The notes beneath the pieces were generated by a model, which was not told where the DNA came from, ran no database searches, and saw nothing but the letters and a program-made list of their open reading frames with translations. From positions 1 to 64,000 of the forward strand of contig JAHHGV010000042.1 of assembly GCA_019359695.1 (NCBI GenBank): a stretch of 64,000 nt of DNA, given 5' to 3'. A program made the translations under genes and the position numbers. The DNA comes from Brasilonema angustatum HA4187-MV1 (GTDB taxonomy: Bacteria > Cyanobacteriota > Cyanobacteriia > Cyanobacteriales > Nostocaceae). How positions within the stretch are numbered: the first letter of the stretch is position 1; each line of letters starts with the position of its first letter. This document shows positions 23,508 through 32,550 of the stretch, one piece after another.

Positions 23508-24797
23508 TTACCTGACTCGGTGACCAATATCTGGTCGGTAATACATTCCCTCAAAGTGAATGCACTGCGTCCCAGCATACGCTTGGGCGAGCGCCTGCTC
23601 AAAATTTTCTCCAACTGCAGTAATGTTTAACACCCGACCTCCGTCTGTCACCACTTGTCTGGTTTTCTGGCTCCCGCCTGGGAATGCCTTTGTCCCAGCA
23701 TGAAAAACAGTGGTTCCCAGTGCTTGTGCTTCCGGAATACCAGTAATAACTTTTCCTTTCTGATATGCTCCAGGATAACCACCAGAAGCAGCAACAACTG
23801 TGACAGCTGCACCTTGCTTCCAAGCGATGGGTGGCATTTGAGCCAAACGTTGCTCAACACAAGCTAGAATTAATTCTTCTAGGGGTGTTTCCAACAGAGG
23901 TAACACAACTTGCGTTTCTGGATCGCCAAAGCGACAGTTAAACTCCAAAACCTTAAAATCGCCATTAGGAGTTATCATTAAGCCAGCGTAAAGCACACCT
24001 CGGTAGTCAATGCCTTTTTTCCTGAGTATGGCGATCGCTTTTTCCAAAACTTGCTTTTGAATTTTTGCCATCAACTCTGGTGTGGCGATCGGCGCTGGAG
24101 CATAGGCTCCCATACCACCAGTATTTTCTCCTGTATCGCCCTCACCAATCCGCTTATGATCTTGAGCACTTAATAACGGACGAATCGTTAACCCATCCGT
24201 CAACGCTAAAACAGAAACCTCTTGCCCTGTCAAACACTCTTCAATAACAACAAATTTCCCTGCACTGCCAAATTCTCCGCCAAACATGGCATCAATCCCC
24301 GCATGTGCCTGTTCCACTGTTTGGGCAACGATGACACCTTTACCAGCCGCTAAACCATCGGCTTTGACAACAATTGGTGCTCCTTGCCATTTCACATAAG
24401 ATTTCGCTGCGGCTGCTTCCGTAAATACCGCAGCCCGTGCTGTCGGAATTCCTGCTTCCTGCATCAAAGCTTTTGCCCAAGCCTTACTTGCCTCAATTTG
24501 CGCACCTGCTTTGGTTGGACCAAAAACCATTAGACCAAGAGATTTGAGATAATCCGTAATGCCTTTTGCTAAAGGCACTTCTGGTCCGACCACAACAAGA
24601 GTTATGTTCTGGTCTTTGGCAAATTGAGCGATCGCCTCAAAGTCGTCTACTGCCAAAGAAAGGTTTTGGCAACCTTCCATACTTGCTGTACCCCCGTTTC
24701 CTGGCACACATACAACTTGCTCAATTTGTTTTGATTGTAACAGTTTCCAAGCTAAGGCGTGTTCCCGCCCTCCATTACCTATAACTAAAACTTTCAC
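23508..24797 (-). CDS. purD: Phosphoribosylamine-glycine ligase
   Basis: GAR synthetase, the second step of de novo purine synthesis: 5-phosphoribosylamine + glycine + ATP to GAR. The 429-aa ATP-grasp enzyme has the N-terminal MKVLVIGNGGREHALAWKL, VVVGPEVPLAKGI, the ATP-binding PIVVKADGLAAGKGV, the glycine-rich GENTGGMGAYAPAP and the metal-binding KVLEFNCRFGDPETQ. Length and motifs are complete. It is upstream of nblS in the same direction with a 226-bp gap, so cotranscription is possible. Confidence 0.96.
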   Translation of the reverse strand: MKVLVIGNGGREHALAWKLLQSKQIEQVVCVPGNGGTASMEGCQNLSLAVDDFEAIAQFAKDQNITLVVVGPEVPLAKGITDYLKSLGLMVFGPTKAGAQIEASKAWAKALMQEAGIPTARAAVFTEAAAAKSYVKWQGAPIVVKADGLAAGKGVIVAQTVEQAHAGIDAMFGGEFGSAGKFVVIEECLTGQEVSVLALTDGLTIRPLLSAQDHKRIGEGDTGENTGGMGAYAPAPIATPELMAKIQKQVLEKAIAILRKKGIDYRGVLYAGLMITPNGDFKVLEFNCRFGDPETQVVLPLLETPLEELILACVEQRLAQMPPIAWKQGAAVTVVAASGGYPGAYQKGKVITGIPEAQALGTTVFHAGTKAFPGGSQKTRQVVTDGGRVLNITAVGENFEQALAQAYAGTQCIHFEGMYYRPDIGHRVR

Positions 24798-25217
24798 TGG
24801 TATCCTCTAAGGTTTCTTGCAAGGGAGAATGCGATCTACGCGACTCGCCGTACAATTTTTTCACCAATTCCGATAATTGTGCAAGTCCTAGTACATTGGG
24901 CGCACCAAATAAAGCTACCATTAAACATAAGCGAAAAGCTTGTGATGTCAGCTTTTTGTAAAGCGCAGAGCGCACGCAGGGCATATTTGGAATCATCGAA
25001 TTCCGCCTAAGCGCAAAGTGTGCCGCAAAGTGACGAAAGCGGTACTAGGGTCTTCTACCTGAAGGTATAAAATTTAGTGGCGCAGTCAAGTTAGTAAGCA
25101 CAGAATCTGATTATTGCGAGTGATATCAATCATTGATTTTGCAATTACTGATTATTTTTAATACAATAAAATCAGGCTGCCTTTGAATGATAAAATTTAG
25201 TTAACAAGAGGACAAAC
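24798..25217. other. Divergent intergenic region purD / Tat-type protein
   Basis: The 420 bp contain a REP-like patch (gatctacgcgactcgccgta) and promoters expected for both flanking genes. A 73-aa minus ORF overlapping the purD start (MVALFGAPNVLGLAQL...) was considered but is not convincing. The sequence near the right gene contains the start signal aacaagaggacaaacatg. Confidence 0.4.
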
Positions 25218-26078
25218 ATGTTGAAGCTAACACGACGACGGTTTGGTCAGATGGTGATTGCAACCACAACAGTTGCTGGGTTTGGGTATCTCGGCAAAAG
25301 AACTGTTGCACAAACATCCTCGATTATCTATGGTGTACGCGTTCCTAAAACCGGACAACTTGTCATACAGTCCTTAGACTTAGCAACTAAACAAATTCAG
25401 GATCTGACTACTGTTTCTATACAGCCTAGCGAACAATTGAATAGTATCAGTTATTTAGGTTATAATAAATTTGTACTAAGCATTAGCCCGCTCAAAACTG
25501 CTACAAAAGGAAATAATTCCCCTCGCTTATTGACTGTCACTGTAGGTCAGTCTACAACAAGCATCCCTATTTCTGGACTCGCAAACGACCAGAACCTCGC
25601 AAATATCTTGGTTACTAATGATGGCTCGCTTATCGGTCTAACCCACAAAAGTGACAAAACGTCATCCACACTAGTTAATATCGACGCTAATACAGGAGCG
25701 ATTAATACTATTAATAACATCACACTGCCTGTTACCGAGCGATTCGATAATCTAGCCCAGTCGAGGTTGGATAATGTTGCTGAGTCAAATGGAATAATTT
25801 ATACGACCAATCTTACGCAACAAGGTAATACAAGTTTGGTGCAGTTGGATTTGACAAAAGGACAAGTAAGCCCAGGAGCGCAATTGACAATTGATGGTAA
25901 AGTTTGGAATAGTGGCTTTAGCAGCTTAGCCAGCGCTTCAGGAGAGCAAATATATGCCCTTGGTGCACCTCGGTATGTGACACCTAATAATCTCTACACC
26001 ATAAATGTCAGCACTGGGGTTATGACTTTGATACAACAGTGGGATGTTGTAAAGACTACGACTAGTGTTAGCGCCTGA
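25218..26078 (+). CDS. Secreted protein with Tat-like signal, beta-propeller-like
   Basis: The 286-aa protein begins MLKLTRRRFGQMVIATTTVAG, a twin-arginine signal (TRRRFGQ) with Ala-Gln cleavage near VAQTSS. The mature part has short repeated beta segments (VIQSLDLATKQIQDLT, LVNIDANTGAINTINNI, LVQLDLTKGQVSPG, LYTINVSTGVMTLIQQW), each a strand-turn-strand ending in Gly-x-hydrophobic. That spacing suggests a beta-propeller with blades of about 45-50 residues. No catalytic residues are evident. Export in a folded state to the periplasm is inferred; I do not recognise a named family. Confidence 0.75.
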   Translation: MLKLTRRRFGQMVIATTTVAGFGYLGKRTVAQTSSIIYGVRVPKTGQLVIQSLDLATKQIQDLTTVSIQPSEQLNSISYLGYNKFVLSISPLKTATKGNNSPRLLTVTVGQSTTSIPISGLANDQNLANILVTNDGSLIGLTHKSDKTSSTLVNIDANTGAINTINNITLPVTERFDNLAQSRLDNVAESNGIIYTTNLTQQGNTSLVQLDLTKGQVSPGAQLTIDGKVWNSGFSSLASASGEQIYALGAPRYVTPNNLYTINVSTGVMTLIQQWDVVKTTTSVSA

Positions 26079-26092
26079 TAGATAATTCTACG

Positions 26093-26123
26093 CTATCAAC
26101 CATTTGTTGTTGATAGGTGTTTT
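26093..26123 (+). terminator. Likely terminator of the Tat-type protein gene
   Basis: Stem ctatcaac / gttgatag (8 bp) with an 8-nt loop, followed by gtgttttgc, begins 15 bases after the stop codon. Confidence 0.5.
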
Positions 26124-26216
26124 GCATCAAGTAATAGTACCAAATTATCGAAATTTGAGGTCAATCCCCGAATAATGTGTTCCAAGCACTTGCTAGAACA
26201 CCGATTCATTAATGCC

Positions 26217-26284
26217 AAAAACCCGGTTTCTGTTACTGGGAAGACCGAAATTTGGTTGACTCAACAAGAAGAAACCGGGTTTTT
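26217..26284. repeat. Inverted repeat of the aaacccggtttct family
   Basis: Arms aaaaacccggtttct and agaaaccgggttttt are perfect inverted repeats flanking 38 nt. The same core forms the inner stem of the element at 32551-32654, so this is a dispersed family. The T-rich right end might also terminate transcription. Confidence 0.7.
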
Positions 26285-26388
26285 TAGTCACAATTATGAA
26301 TACTGAATCGGGTTTAAAAATCGGCTTGTTTGCAGTTTCATGTCCCGATATTTGCAGCTCGCTACAGATATAGATTGAAAATAATGAT

Positions 26389-26643
26389 TTATCTATCTTG
26401 ATGCGTGTTGTGCCAATCGTCCAAAGCAGCGATAACAAAGCTGACAGCAGGATGATTGAGAAATTGTGCTAAAGTCTGAGCACCACCAGCTTTTAATGAG
26501 TCAACAACAGAATCCTCAGCCATCTCAGCCAGTTCCGCAGCTGCTCGGGCGTGCTGTAGGGTTGGGTGAAACCATGACAAAACCGGACAACCTTCCCCCA
26601 CGAGTACTCTTGAAGCACTCACAGATATCTGTGGTGGGGGCAA
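26389..26643 (-). pseudogene. ORF fragment truncated by a palindromic element
   Basis: The 84-aa ORF has two parts. Residues from about 28 on (LQHARAAAELAEMAEDSVVDSL, FLNHPAVSFVIAALDDWHNTH) look like authentic helical protein. The first ~23 residues are translated from the 26576-26747 repeat. I infer the C-terminal end of an unrecognised gene cut by the repeat insertion. Confidence 0.4.
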
Positions 26644-26747
26644 AAAAGGCGGTGATTCTCAATTACTAGTGCTTATTGACCAAAAAACCCGCCTTTTTTG
26701 CCCTTAGCGTAGCGTTGCCGTTAGGCAATAGGTTGTCCGGTTTTGTC
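26576..26747. repeat. 172-bp MITE-like element with perfect 18-bp terminal repeats
   Basis: Ends gacaaaaccggacaacct and aggttgtccggttttgtc are exact inverted repeats. Inside is a second 15-bp perfect stem (gggcaaaaaaggcgg / ccgccttttttgccc, 26638-26652 / 26689-26703) and a REP-like snippet (agcgtagcgttgccg). It borders the foreign-looking hydrolase gene that ends at 26807. Confidence 0.8.
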
Positions 26748-26806
26748 TAGGAAAAATGTAGCGGCAACCGCTCCGCGTGTGGGATGTCACTTTCCCACTG
26801 CCGCAA

Positions 26807-27847
26807 TCAAAGACTTTTACTCTGGAGCCAGGTGCGGATGACCTGGATGAGTTCTGCCTTGCGTTCCAGCGGCAGCCAATGCCCGGCGGGCATACTCGTC
26901 ACGGTAAGGTCTGGGCAGGCCGCGCGCATCGGGTCGCCTTGGCGATTTCCGATGATGGTGCAGATCTGGTCAAAGTCGCCGTTAACGAACAGCACCGGCT
27001 GCAACAGGCGGCCGCCATTGGGCGCCTTGCGCGCGTAGGCGATGTTGGCGTCGTCGTTCAGATACCACGCGCAGGATGGACGGAAGCCATGAGCCTTGAA
27101 CGACTGTACCAGCACGTCGAAGTCCGCCGGTGGCCAGAGAGCCGGGTCAGGTTGCGTCGGCGGGGCGCGGTGTGCAGCGCCGAAGCGCCCTCCGTTGCGC
27201 GTGACCACCGCAAGCGGCGCAACCTTGCCGACGGCGGCGGGGCTGCCTGGTCGAAAGATCGACGCCAGCGAAGCTGCCTTGTCTGCATCGAGGTCGGCGA
27301 CTGCCGTCTTGAAGTGCTTCGTGTAGTAGCGGTAGTAGTCCCATTGGCCATCCGGATACTGGTCAGCCGGATAAATCGTTCGGTCGGCCAGCGGGACGAT
27401 TATGCGCAGGGCGTGCCCGTCGGGTTGATACGCCAGCGAAGTCAGCACGACGCCACGGCTGCGCTTGGGCTGCAGCGCGACCAACTCACCGACCACAACA
27501 CAGCCCCAGTCGTGGCCGACCCATATCGCAGGCTTGCCGCCAAGGTGGTCATGGAGCTCCGCCATGTCCGCCACGACTTCCTTGATGGTATAGGCGTCGT
27601 TGGCTGCGGGCGCGGACGAGCCGCCGAAGCCACGCAGATCAGGAGCGACGCAGTGCCAACCGTCGGCGGCGAACGCGTCCATCTGGGCGCGCCACATCAA
27701 ACTGATGCTCGGCCAGCCGTGGAGGAAGATCATCAACGGTCCGTCGGCCGGTCCGCACTCGATGTAGTGCGTTGTCTGACGAGGCGTGCTGAAAGTGCGC
27801 GACACCAGCGTGGAGGAGGGCATTCCCAAGTAAGCGGAAATATTCAT
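26807..27847 (-). CDS. Epoxide-hydrolase-type alpha/beta hydrolase, probably acquired
   Basis: I start at MNISAYLGMPSSTLVSRTFST (346 aa); the track start lies upstream in AT-rich flanking sequence. The enzyme has the oxyanion HGWP motif, nucleophile elbow WVGHDWG (Asp nucleophile, epoxide hydrolase/dehalogenase type), a cap domain with paired Tyr (YYRYYTKHF), acid FVNGDFDQIC and His AGHWLPLE. Such enzymes hydrolyse epoxides to diols or act on related substrates. The gene is strikingly GC-rich with G/C-ending codons, unlike every neighbour, which points to transfer from a high-GC bacterium. It is flanked by a palindromic element, a duplicated start region and gene fragments. Confidence 0.85.
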   Translation of the reverse strand: MNISAYLGMPSSTLVSRTFSTPRQTTHYIECGPADGPLMIFLHGWPSISLMWRAQMDAFAADGWHCVAPDLRGFGGSSAPAANDAYTIKEVVADMAELHDHLGGKPAIWVGHDWGCVVVGELVALQPKRSRGVVLTSLAYQPDGHALRIIVPLADRTIYPADQYPDGQWDYYRYYTKHFKTAVADLDADKAASLASIFRPGSPAAVGKVAPLAVVTRNGGRFGAAHRAPPTQPDPALWPPADFDVLVQSFKAHGFRPSCAWYLNDDANIAYARKAPNGGRLLQPVLFVNGDFDQICTIIGNRQGDPMRAACPDLTVTSMPAGHWLPLERKAELIQVIRTWLQSKSL

Positions 27848-27888
27848 TGTGCGATTTACTTTTTCGCGGAAATATTCATTGTGCGATT
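27834..27888. repeat. Direct repeat duplicating the start region of the hydrolase gene
   Basis: The 23-mer gcggaaatattcattgtgcgatt occurs at 27834-27856 and 27866-27888 (period 32). On the minus strand each copy holds an ATG. The proximal one starts the hydrolase; the distal one opens a 7-codon ORF (Met-Asn-Ile-Ser-Ala-Lys-Lys-stop) that ends just upstream. Confidence 0.9.
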
Positions 27889-27899
27889 GTAACCGTTCA

Positions 27900-28098
27900 G
27901 GGGGGGGTAAAAGAGCGATCGCAACACTACGACCACAAGACCTCTTACAGCCTGTCACCAATTCAGCCACAGCCAGGTGATGAAGATTCGGTGCTATTCT
28001 GTCGTGTTTGGTTAGGGGTAGAGCAGGTGAGAGCGCAATATAACGAAGAAACGGATTGGCGCGAAGTCGCGAAGCAGGCGATCACTGTTGTTAAATGA
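27900..28098 (+). pseudogene. C-terminal fragment of an unidentified protein
   Basis: After a run of eight G the plus frame reads VKERSQHYDHKTSYSLSP, then GDEDSVLFCRVWLGVEQVR and YNEETDWREVAKQAITVVK before stop. Composition is that of real protein, but no start is present and the family is not recognised. It is probably the tail of a gene broken near the insertion of the hydrolase. Confidence 0.35.
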
Positions 28099-28214
28099 AT
28101 GAGCTTGCCAATCTCAGGTGGTAAAGCCGTAAGGTTATGACCAGATAAATCCAGTTCTGTACTCTGTTCTTGTGCGGCTTGTTCAATTACCTGTAGCAAC
28201 TGTTCTGGAGACAT
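27963..28214 (-). pseudogene. Leucine-rich-repeat protein, N-terminal fragment
   Basis: Residues 1-42 (MSPEQLLQVIEQAAQEQST, ELDLSGHNLTALPPEIGKL) are the start of a cyanobacterial LRR protein of the COG4886/Roc-COR kind, with one complete LRR. After IHLT the frame runs into unrelated sequence antisense to the neighbouring fragment, so LRR coding ends at about 28088. The rest of the gene is missing; this is a truncated relic. Confidence 0.7.
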
Positions 28215-28499
28215 AATTGTTATTACAGCGTTTTTGATCTATTTGAACCACAATCTTTCGTAGGAGCGCAAGGCATTGCGCCCCGGAGAGTGTGGTCTAT
28301 TTACCCTAAAATTGCTGTAAACCGTAAATCTTGTTGTGGGCGATAAGCCGGAGGACTTCGGCGTGAGCGCGATCCCGGTGGCTGAGCTTGTCGAAGTCGA
28401 GCTTGCCGAAGGGCAGTCGAACGCTTTAGCTTGTGCGTATCGCCAGAATCAATAACTAGCAACTTGGGTGAATAGCCTTAATAATTATATTTCAACAAA
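28215..28499. repeat. Repeat-rich gap upstream of fragments and giant membrane gene end
   Basis: The gap contains GC-rich direct repeats (gagcttgtcgaagtcgagcttgccgaa) around 28380-28420 and the second copy of taactagcaacttgggt at 28453-28469. No gene is seen. Confidence 0.5.
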
Positions 28500-31400
28500 C
28501 TATTCCCATTCCTGCAATTGCTCACTGGAGTTGCGAAGTAAGGAATTAATTTGTTCGCGACGGGTTTCAAAGTTAGCAGCAATCGAGATGAGTACGATAC
28601 CAACAAGCAAGCCAACTACCCATTTCAAAAATGGGTAATGCAAGCTAAAAATCACCAGTTGATAGAAACTCGTGATAAAAAAGGTAGTTGTACCAACATA
28701 CAGAAAAGCCCGCACTCGCAAAGCTAATCCTGCAAAAATGGCGATAAGACTCAAAAATCCGGGTATAAATGCCGTATCTTGATGAAAAACAATAGCCCAT
28801 CCACAAATTAAACCACAGCCCAGTAGCCGCACCGAGTGGCGACTTGCTTTCATTGGAAATTCTCTCAGGCTAGGATCGAATTGAGCAACATACAGCAGTG
28901 ATAAGCCAATCGGTATTACATACCACAAAGTATCACTCAGATGTAAGTCCCAAAACCAACGAAACAACGCCCAATCAATCAGCACTACACTGACATAGGT
29001 GAAACGGAATTGTTTTGAAACCTTGGCAATAAAAGCATAAAACCCTGCTGTGATCAGCAAGCCGACTGGATAAATTTCCCCTCGACTTTCCCACAGATAT
29101 ATCAATGGCAAAATATATGCAGCGTTTTGCCAAGGTCTTTTAGACCAGCCCCAACGCTCCCAAGGTAAAATGTAGAGAAAGTAGGCAACAACAGAGGCTA
29201 TAGGCGCTTTCCAAGGAAGTAACGATTCAGCAAATAAGCGTCCTACTGGTGTAGAAATCCAAAAAATTCTGAACCCTGCTATCTCTAACAAACCTAAATA
29301 AACCCACATTTGCGCCATCGCAGACTGTGGATGGTAACGTCCTTGAAAAATGGCATAACGAATCAAAAATACCCCGGTTCCCAAGCCTACAAGATGGTTT
29401 ATTGCAATGGGGGTGAAGGTGGCAGAAAGTAATAAACAGCTACTAAGAACCCAGTGAATATGAGCAACGACTTTCAGTTCTTTAGTGGTTAGGCGTAAGT
29501 AGTCTGCAAACCAAGGCGAGAGAATACGATATGCATACATAATGCCAGTGCCAAGAACAGACATAGCAATTAAGCGATCGCCATATACTCCTCCTGGTGC
29601 TTGCAAGAGTTGATAGAATAAAAGCTCATATGCTGAAATTGATATCCCAATCAGCCCCAGATACAGTAGGGGTTTCAATTCTTGACGCCGTCGCCCAACT
29701 CCAATAACAATGAAAGCCACAGCTAAGGAAGATAAACCTGTCCAGTTGGCAAAGGTTGAAGAACGCAACGCGACACCAAAGACAGCATATACCAAAGGCA
29801 GAATGTGCCAGCGGTTGGGAAGTTGTTCGAGTCGGTGTTTCCAGCGCCACCACTCCCCTAAAAGTTGAGTAAGCAAACCTAAGGCGATGTTAGCAATTGC
29901 AATTTTGATAATAGAGCGATCGCCAAAACCCAAGACTTCAGCAATCAATAATTCCAGACACCACCCAATACCATAAAAACTCCAATTACTCGGTTGCTGC
30001 CAACTGCGATAAACAATTGCCCCTAAAATTATTATTGAAGAAGTTAAGTAGAGAAAATCAGATTTCGTCAGTCCTTGGTAAACAAGCGTTGAGTGAACAC
30101 TCAGCAGCAACAGCTCAACACAGCAGAGTGCGATCGCCCACTTGTCACTGGCTTCTGCATAAATAGCTACTAATTCGTTCTCTCTGGTGCTTAACAATTT
30201 ACGAATTAGCCATAAACCAACAGTACAAACTCCTCCTACGACAAACCAGCCCTGTAAAGATAATCTTGCTAAACCAGGCACACCTTCCCATAACAGGGCA
30301 GCAATGAAACCCAGTCCAAATCCAACAGTAATTAACGCAGATACTTTGTGTCGTAAATAGCGCGTATTAACAAACATCAAAGCGCTAGCGACAGCCAAAC
30401 CGATTAATCTTCCTCCAGATAGTGGTAAAATTAGTGACTGCGCAAGTCCCAAAGCGGCGACACTCAACCAAGCATTGAGAGTCGGACGTGCTACTGTGCT
30501 GGCTGGAGATTTAAAACCAAGAATAGCTATACCTGTGAAAGTTATAGGAGTGATTAACCAAACCAAACCCCAACTCTCACTGTTATTACCAGAACCAAAC
30601 CAAGCTGGTTCAGCATTCATCCATAATAGAGTGTAGCTCAGTGCCGCCAGTCCCAAACCCATATACCATGCACTCTTGTGCCAGACTCCGTTACCCAAAC
30701 AACAAAACAACCACTCTGCAACCGCCACAGCCAACACAATGCTTGCCCAAACTTGTGTATTAAGATAAGGAAAAAAGCGGTCAATAATTGAGTAAAGCGT
30801 TAGCACCCCTGCAATTTGAGTCATGTACACCAAATTTATTCTGGTGGGAAGTCGTCGCTGGCTGACACTTCCTAAAGTGATTGCAGATAAAAGTAAATTC
30901 AAGGAACGTAACGTGGGATTGACCAAACTCACCGCAGTGAGTGAGATTCCCAACACCAGCGTTAATTTTTCCCCAAAATCAGCCAATTGCACCTTTTGAG
31001 CGCGATAAAGTCCATCTGTCAACGCCACCATCAAAACAAGATAGGGAAATAACAGCACACTCAGCAACGCCCAAGGTGTATTCTGAGAATGAGTTAGTTG
31101 AGTAATAGTAGCGATCGCCCATTCTTGCAACCCAAAAGGCACTAACAACCATAACAGCCAAATCGTCTCCAACCCAATAGCGAAAAACGCTCCCACATCG
31201 ACGCGCGTACCACCCAACTGCAAGCGCCGACTGAAAAACCACAAACCCAAACCACTAACAGCCGTTGCTTGCCAAGGAAAAGCAGCACTTACCGACACCA
31301 ACCAACCAAAGAATATTAGAATACCGCCAAGTAATTCCCAGGGAAGTGAAGGAGTCACCCAAGATGAGGAACTAATAGCTCCCCTGCTCCCCTGCTCCCC

Positions 31401-32438
31401 TGCTCCCCTGCTCCCCTGCTCCCCTGCTTCCCCTGCTCTGTTGTCTGGCTGTGCCAACCAAGTCACCAGAGCGCCGCAAATACCAACAGCTAAGCCCAAT
31501 TCTTGGATCTCTACTTGGACAACAAAAATCGCTCGTACCAACAGCACAAATAAAGCATAAACAGTGACGAGCGAAGACAGACTGATACCTAATCCAGTTT
31601 TCCTGTCTTCAACTGTTACAACCGTTTGCCTTTGCTGGTGACGAGTGTGATAAATAGTAGCGAGAGTTGTTCCTACCGTTGCTAAATAAACTGCAATTAA
31701 GGGAAATCCTGGGAATTGCCAACCCCAGTGTACATACGACAGTCCTAAAATATTAACTAAAGGCAATTTTCTAGCTGGCTGATGAGTAGAAAACAGCCGA
31801 TTGTTGCAAAATAAAAAAGTAATTGCTGAAAGCGTAATAGAAGCTATTGCAACGACAACCCAATTCAAAGGATTTTGCCAAAGATTGAAACTGTCCATTG
31901 CCCAAAAGTTGACTGGCACTAACAACAGTGTGACAATCAGCAGCGTCCGAGTTGTTAAACTTAAATGAGACTGTCTACCAGCCCAAAAACTTATCCCCCA
32001 AAAACTCAGAGTATAAGCAAGCAAAACTCCATATTGTCCAGAAGGCGGAAACCTTTGCCATTGACTCGCGGCGAGAACCCCAGAGGATACCACCACTAAA
32101 AACATTCCTAAAAATAGCAGCCAGCGGACACTTAATTCTTCGCCCAGCGACTGCAACATCCGAGCAAGAACATTAGGTTTCTTAGCTGTCGGTAATGCAT
32201 CATCCTGATGTAGAGACGTTGGATGTAACATCTCCACTTGCGGTTCAGGTAAAGTCTGTGGTTGCAACTCCACACGACAAACCAAAAACTCTCGACAGAT
32301 TTGCTTAACTTGGGTATCCGATATCAAACCCAAGCGCAACCATATATCAAGTCCATGCAATAACTCAGGATTGTTAGATGCAAGCTTGATTTCAATTTTG
32401 AGAGAAGAATCAAAGTTTGGTGACATAAGCCCACGCAC
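28500..32438 (-). CDS. Giant multi-pass membrane protein, unknown function
   Basis: The 1312-aa protein has a soluble N-terminus of about 95 residues (SSLKIEIKLASNNPELLHGLDIWLRLGLIS... VELQPQTLPEPQVEM), then near-continuous transmembrane helices to the end, at least thirty by eye. It contains no recognisable enzyme motif. Similar very large hydrophobic proteins are widespread in cyanobacteria as hypotheticals (DUF2157-like regions). The start may be codon 1 or Met5. Around residue 345 an in-frame STRR encodes GEAGEQGSRGAGEQGSRGA in a loop between helices (31379-31437). It is a single gene reading toward the fragments on its left. Confidence 0.85.
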   Translation of the reverse strand: MRGLMSPNFDSSLKIEIKLASNNPELLHGLDIWLRLGLISDTQVKQICREFLVCRVELQPQTLPEPQVEMLHPTSLHQDDALPTAKKPNVLARMLQSLGEELSVRWLLFLGMFLVVVSSGVLAASQWQRFPPSGQYGVLLAYTLSFWGISFWAGRQSHLSLTTRTLLIVTLLLVPVNFWAMDSFNLWQNPLNWVVVAIASITLSAITFLFCNNRLFSTHQPARKLPLVNILGLSYVHWGWQFPGFPLIAVYLATVGTTLATIYHTRHQQRQTVVTVEDRKTGLGISLSSLVTVYALFVLLVRAIFVVQVEIQELGLAVGICGALVTWLAQPDNRAGEAGEQGSRGAGEQGSRGAISSSSWVTPSLPWELLGGILIFFGWLVSVSAAFPWQATAVSGLGLWFFSRRLQLGGTRVDVGAFFAIGLETIWLLWLLVPFGLQEWAIATITQLTHSQNTPWALLSVLLFPYLVLMVALTDGLYRAQKVQLADFGEKLTLVLGISLTAVSLVNPTLRSLNLLLSAITLGSVSQRRLPTRINLVYMTQIAGVLTLYSIIDRFFPYLNTQVWASIVLAVAVAEWLFCCLGNGVWHKSAWYMGLGLAALSYTLLWMNAEPAWFGSGNNSESWGLVWLITPITFTGIAILGFKSPASTVARPTLNAWLSVAALGLAQSLILPLSGGRLIGLAVASALMFVNTRYLRHKVSALITVGFGLGFIAALLWEGVPGLARLSLQGWFVVGGVCTVGLWLIRKLLSTRENELVAIYAEASDKWAIALCCVELLLLSVHSTLVYQGLTKSDFLYLTSSIIILGAIVYRSWQQPSNWSFYGIGWCLELLIAEVLGFGDRSIIKIAIANIALGLLTQLLGEWWRWKHRLEQLPNRWHILPLVYAVFGVALRSSTFANWTGLSSLAVAFIVIGVGRRRQELKPLLYLGLIGISISAYELLFYQLLQAPGGVYGDRLIAMSVLGTGIMYAYRILSPWFADYLRLTTKELKVVAHIHWVLSSCLLLSATFTPIAINHLVGLGTGVFLIRYAIFQGRYHPQSAMAQMWVYLGLLEIAGFRIFWISTPVGRLFAESLLPWKAPIASVVAYFLYILPWERWGWSKRPWQNAAYILPLIYLWESRGEIYPVGLLITAGFYAFIAKVSKQFRFTYVSVVLIDWALFRWFWDLHLSDTLWYVIPIGLSLLYVAQFDPSLREFPMKASRHSVRLLGCGLICGWAIVFHQDTAFIPGFLSLIAIFAGLALRVRAFLYVGTTTFFITSFYQLVIFSLHYPFLKWVVGLLVGIVLISIAANFETRREQINSLLRNSSEQLQEWE
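31379..31437. repeat. STRR inside a coding sequence
   Basis: Ten-base units ctcccctgct are repeated about five times and then degenerate, in frame within the giant membrane protein. Because 10 is not a multiple of 3, the tract length matters for the frame; the present total keeps it open. Confidence 0.85.
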
Positions 32439-32550
32439 ATAGCGCGATACTTTATCATTATCCTGATAAAAGTTATTTTCGCATCATCTGTGACACTTGC
32501 TCGGCTGACTGTTATCAGTTAACAGTTAACAGTTATCAGTTATCAGTTGT

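Noticed and set aside
24775-24996. 73-aa minus ORF overlapping the start of purD
   Set aside because: Part of it reads protein-like (MVALFGAPNVLGLAQLSELVKKLYG), but it overlaps purD and includes REP-like sequence; no family recognised.
26777-27892. 371-aa plus-strand ORF
   Set aside because: Antisense shadow of the GC-rich epoxide hydrolase gene; high GC content suppresses stops. The minus frame has the complete hydrolase motifs.
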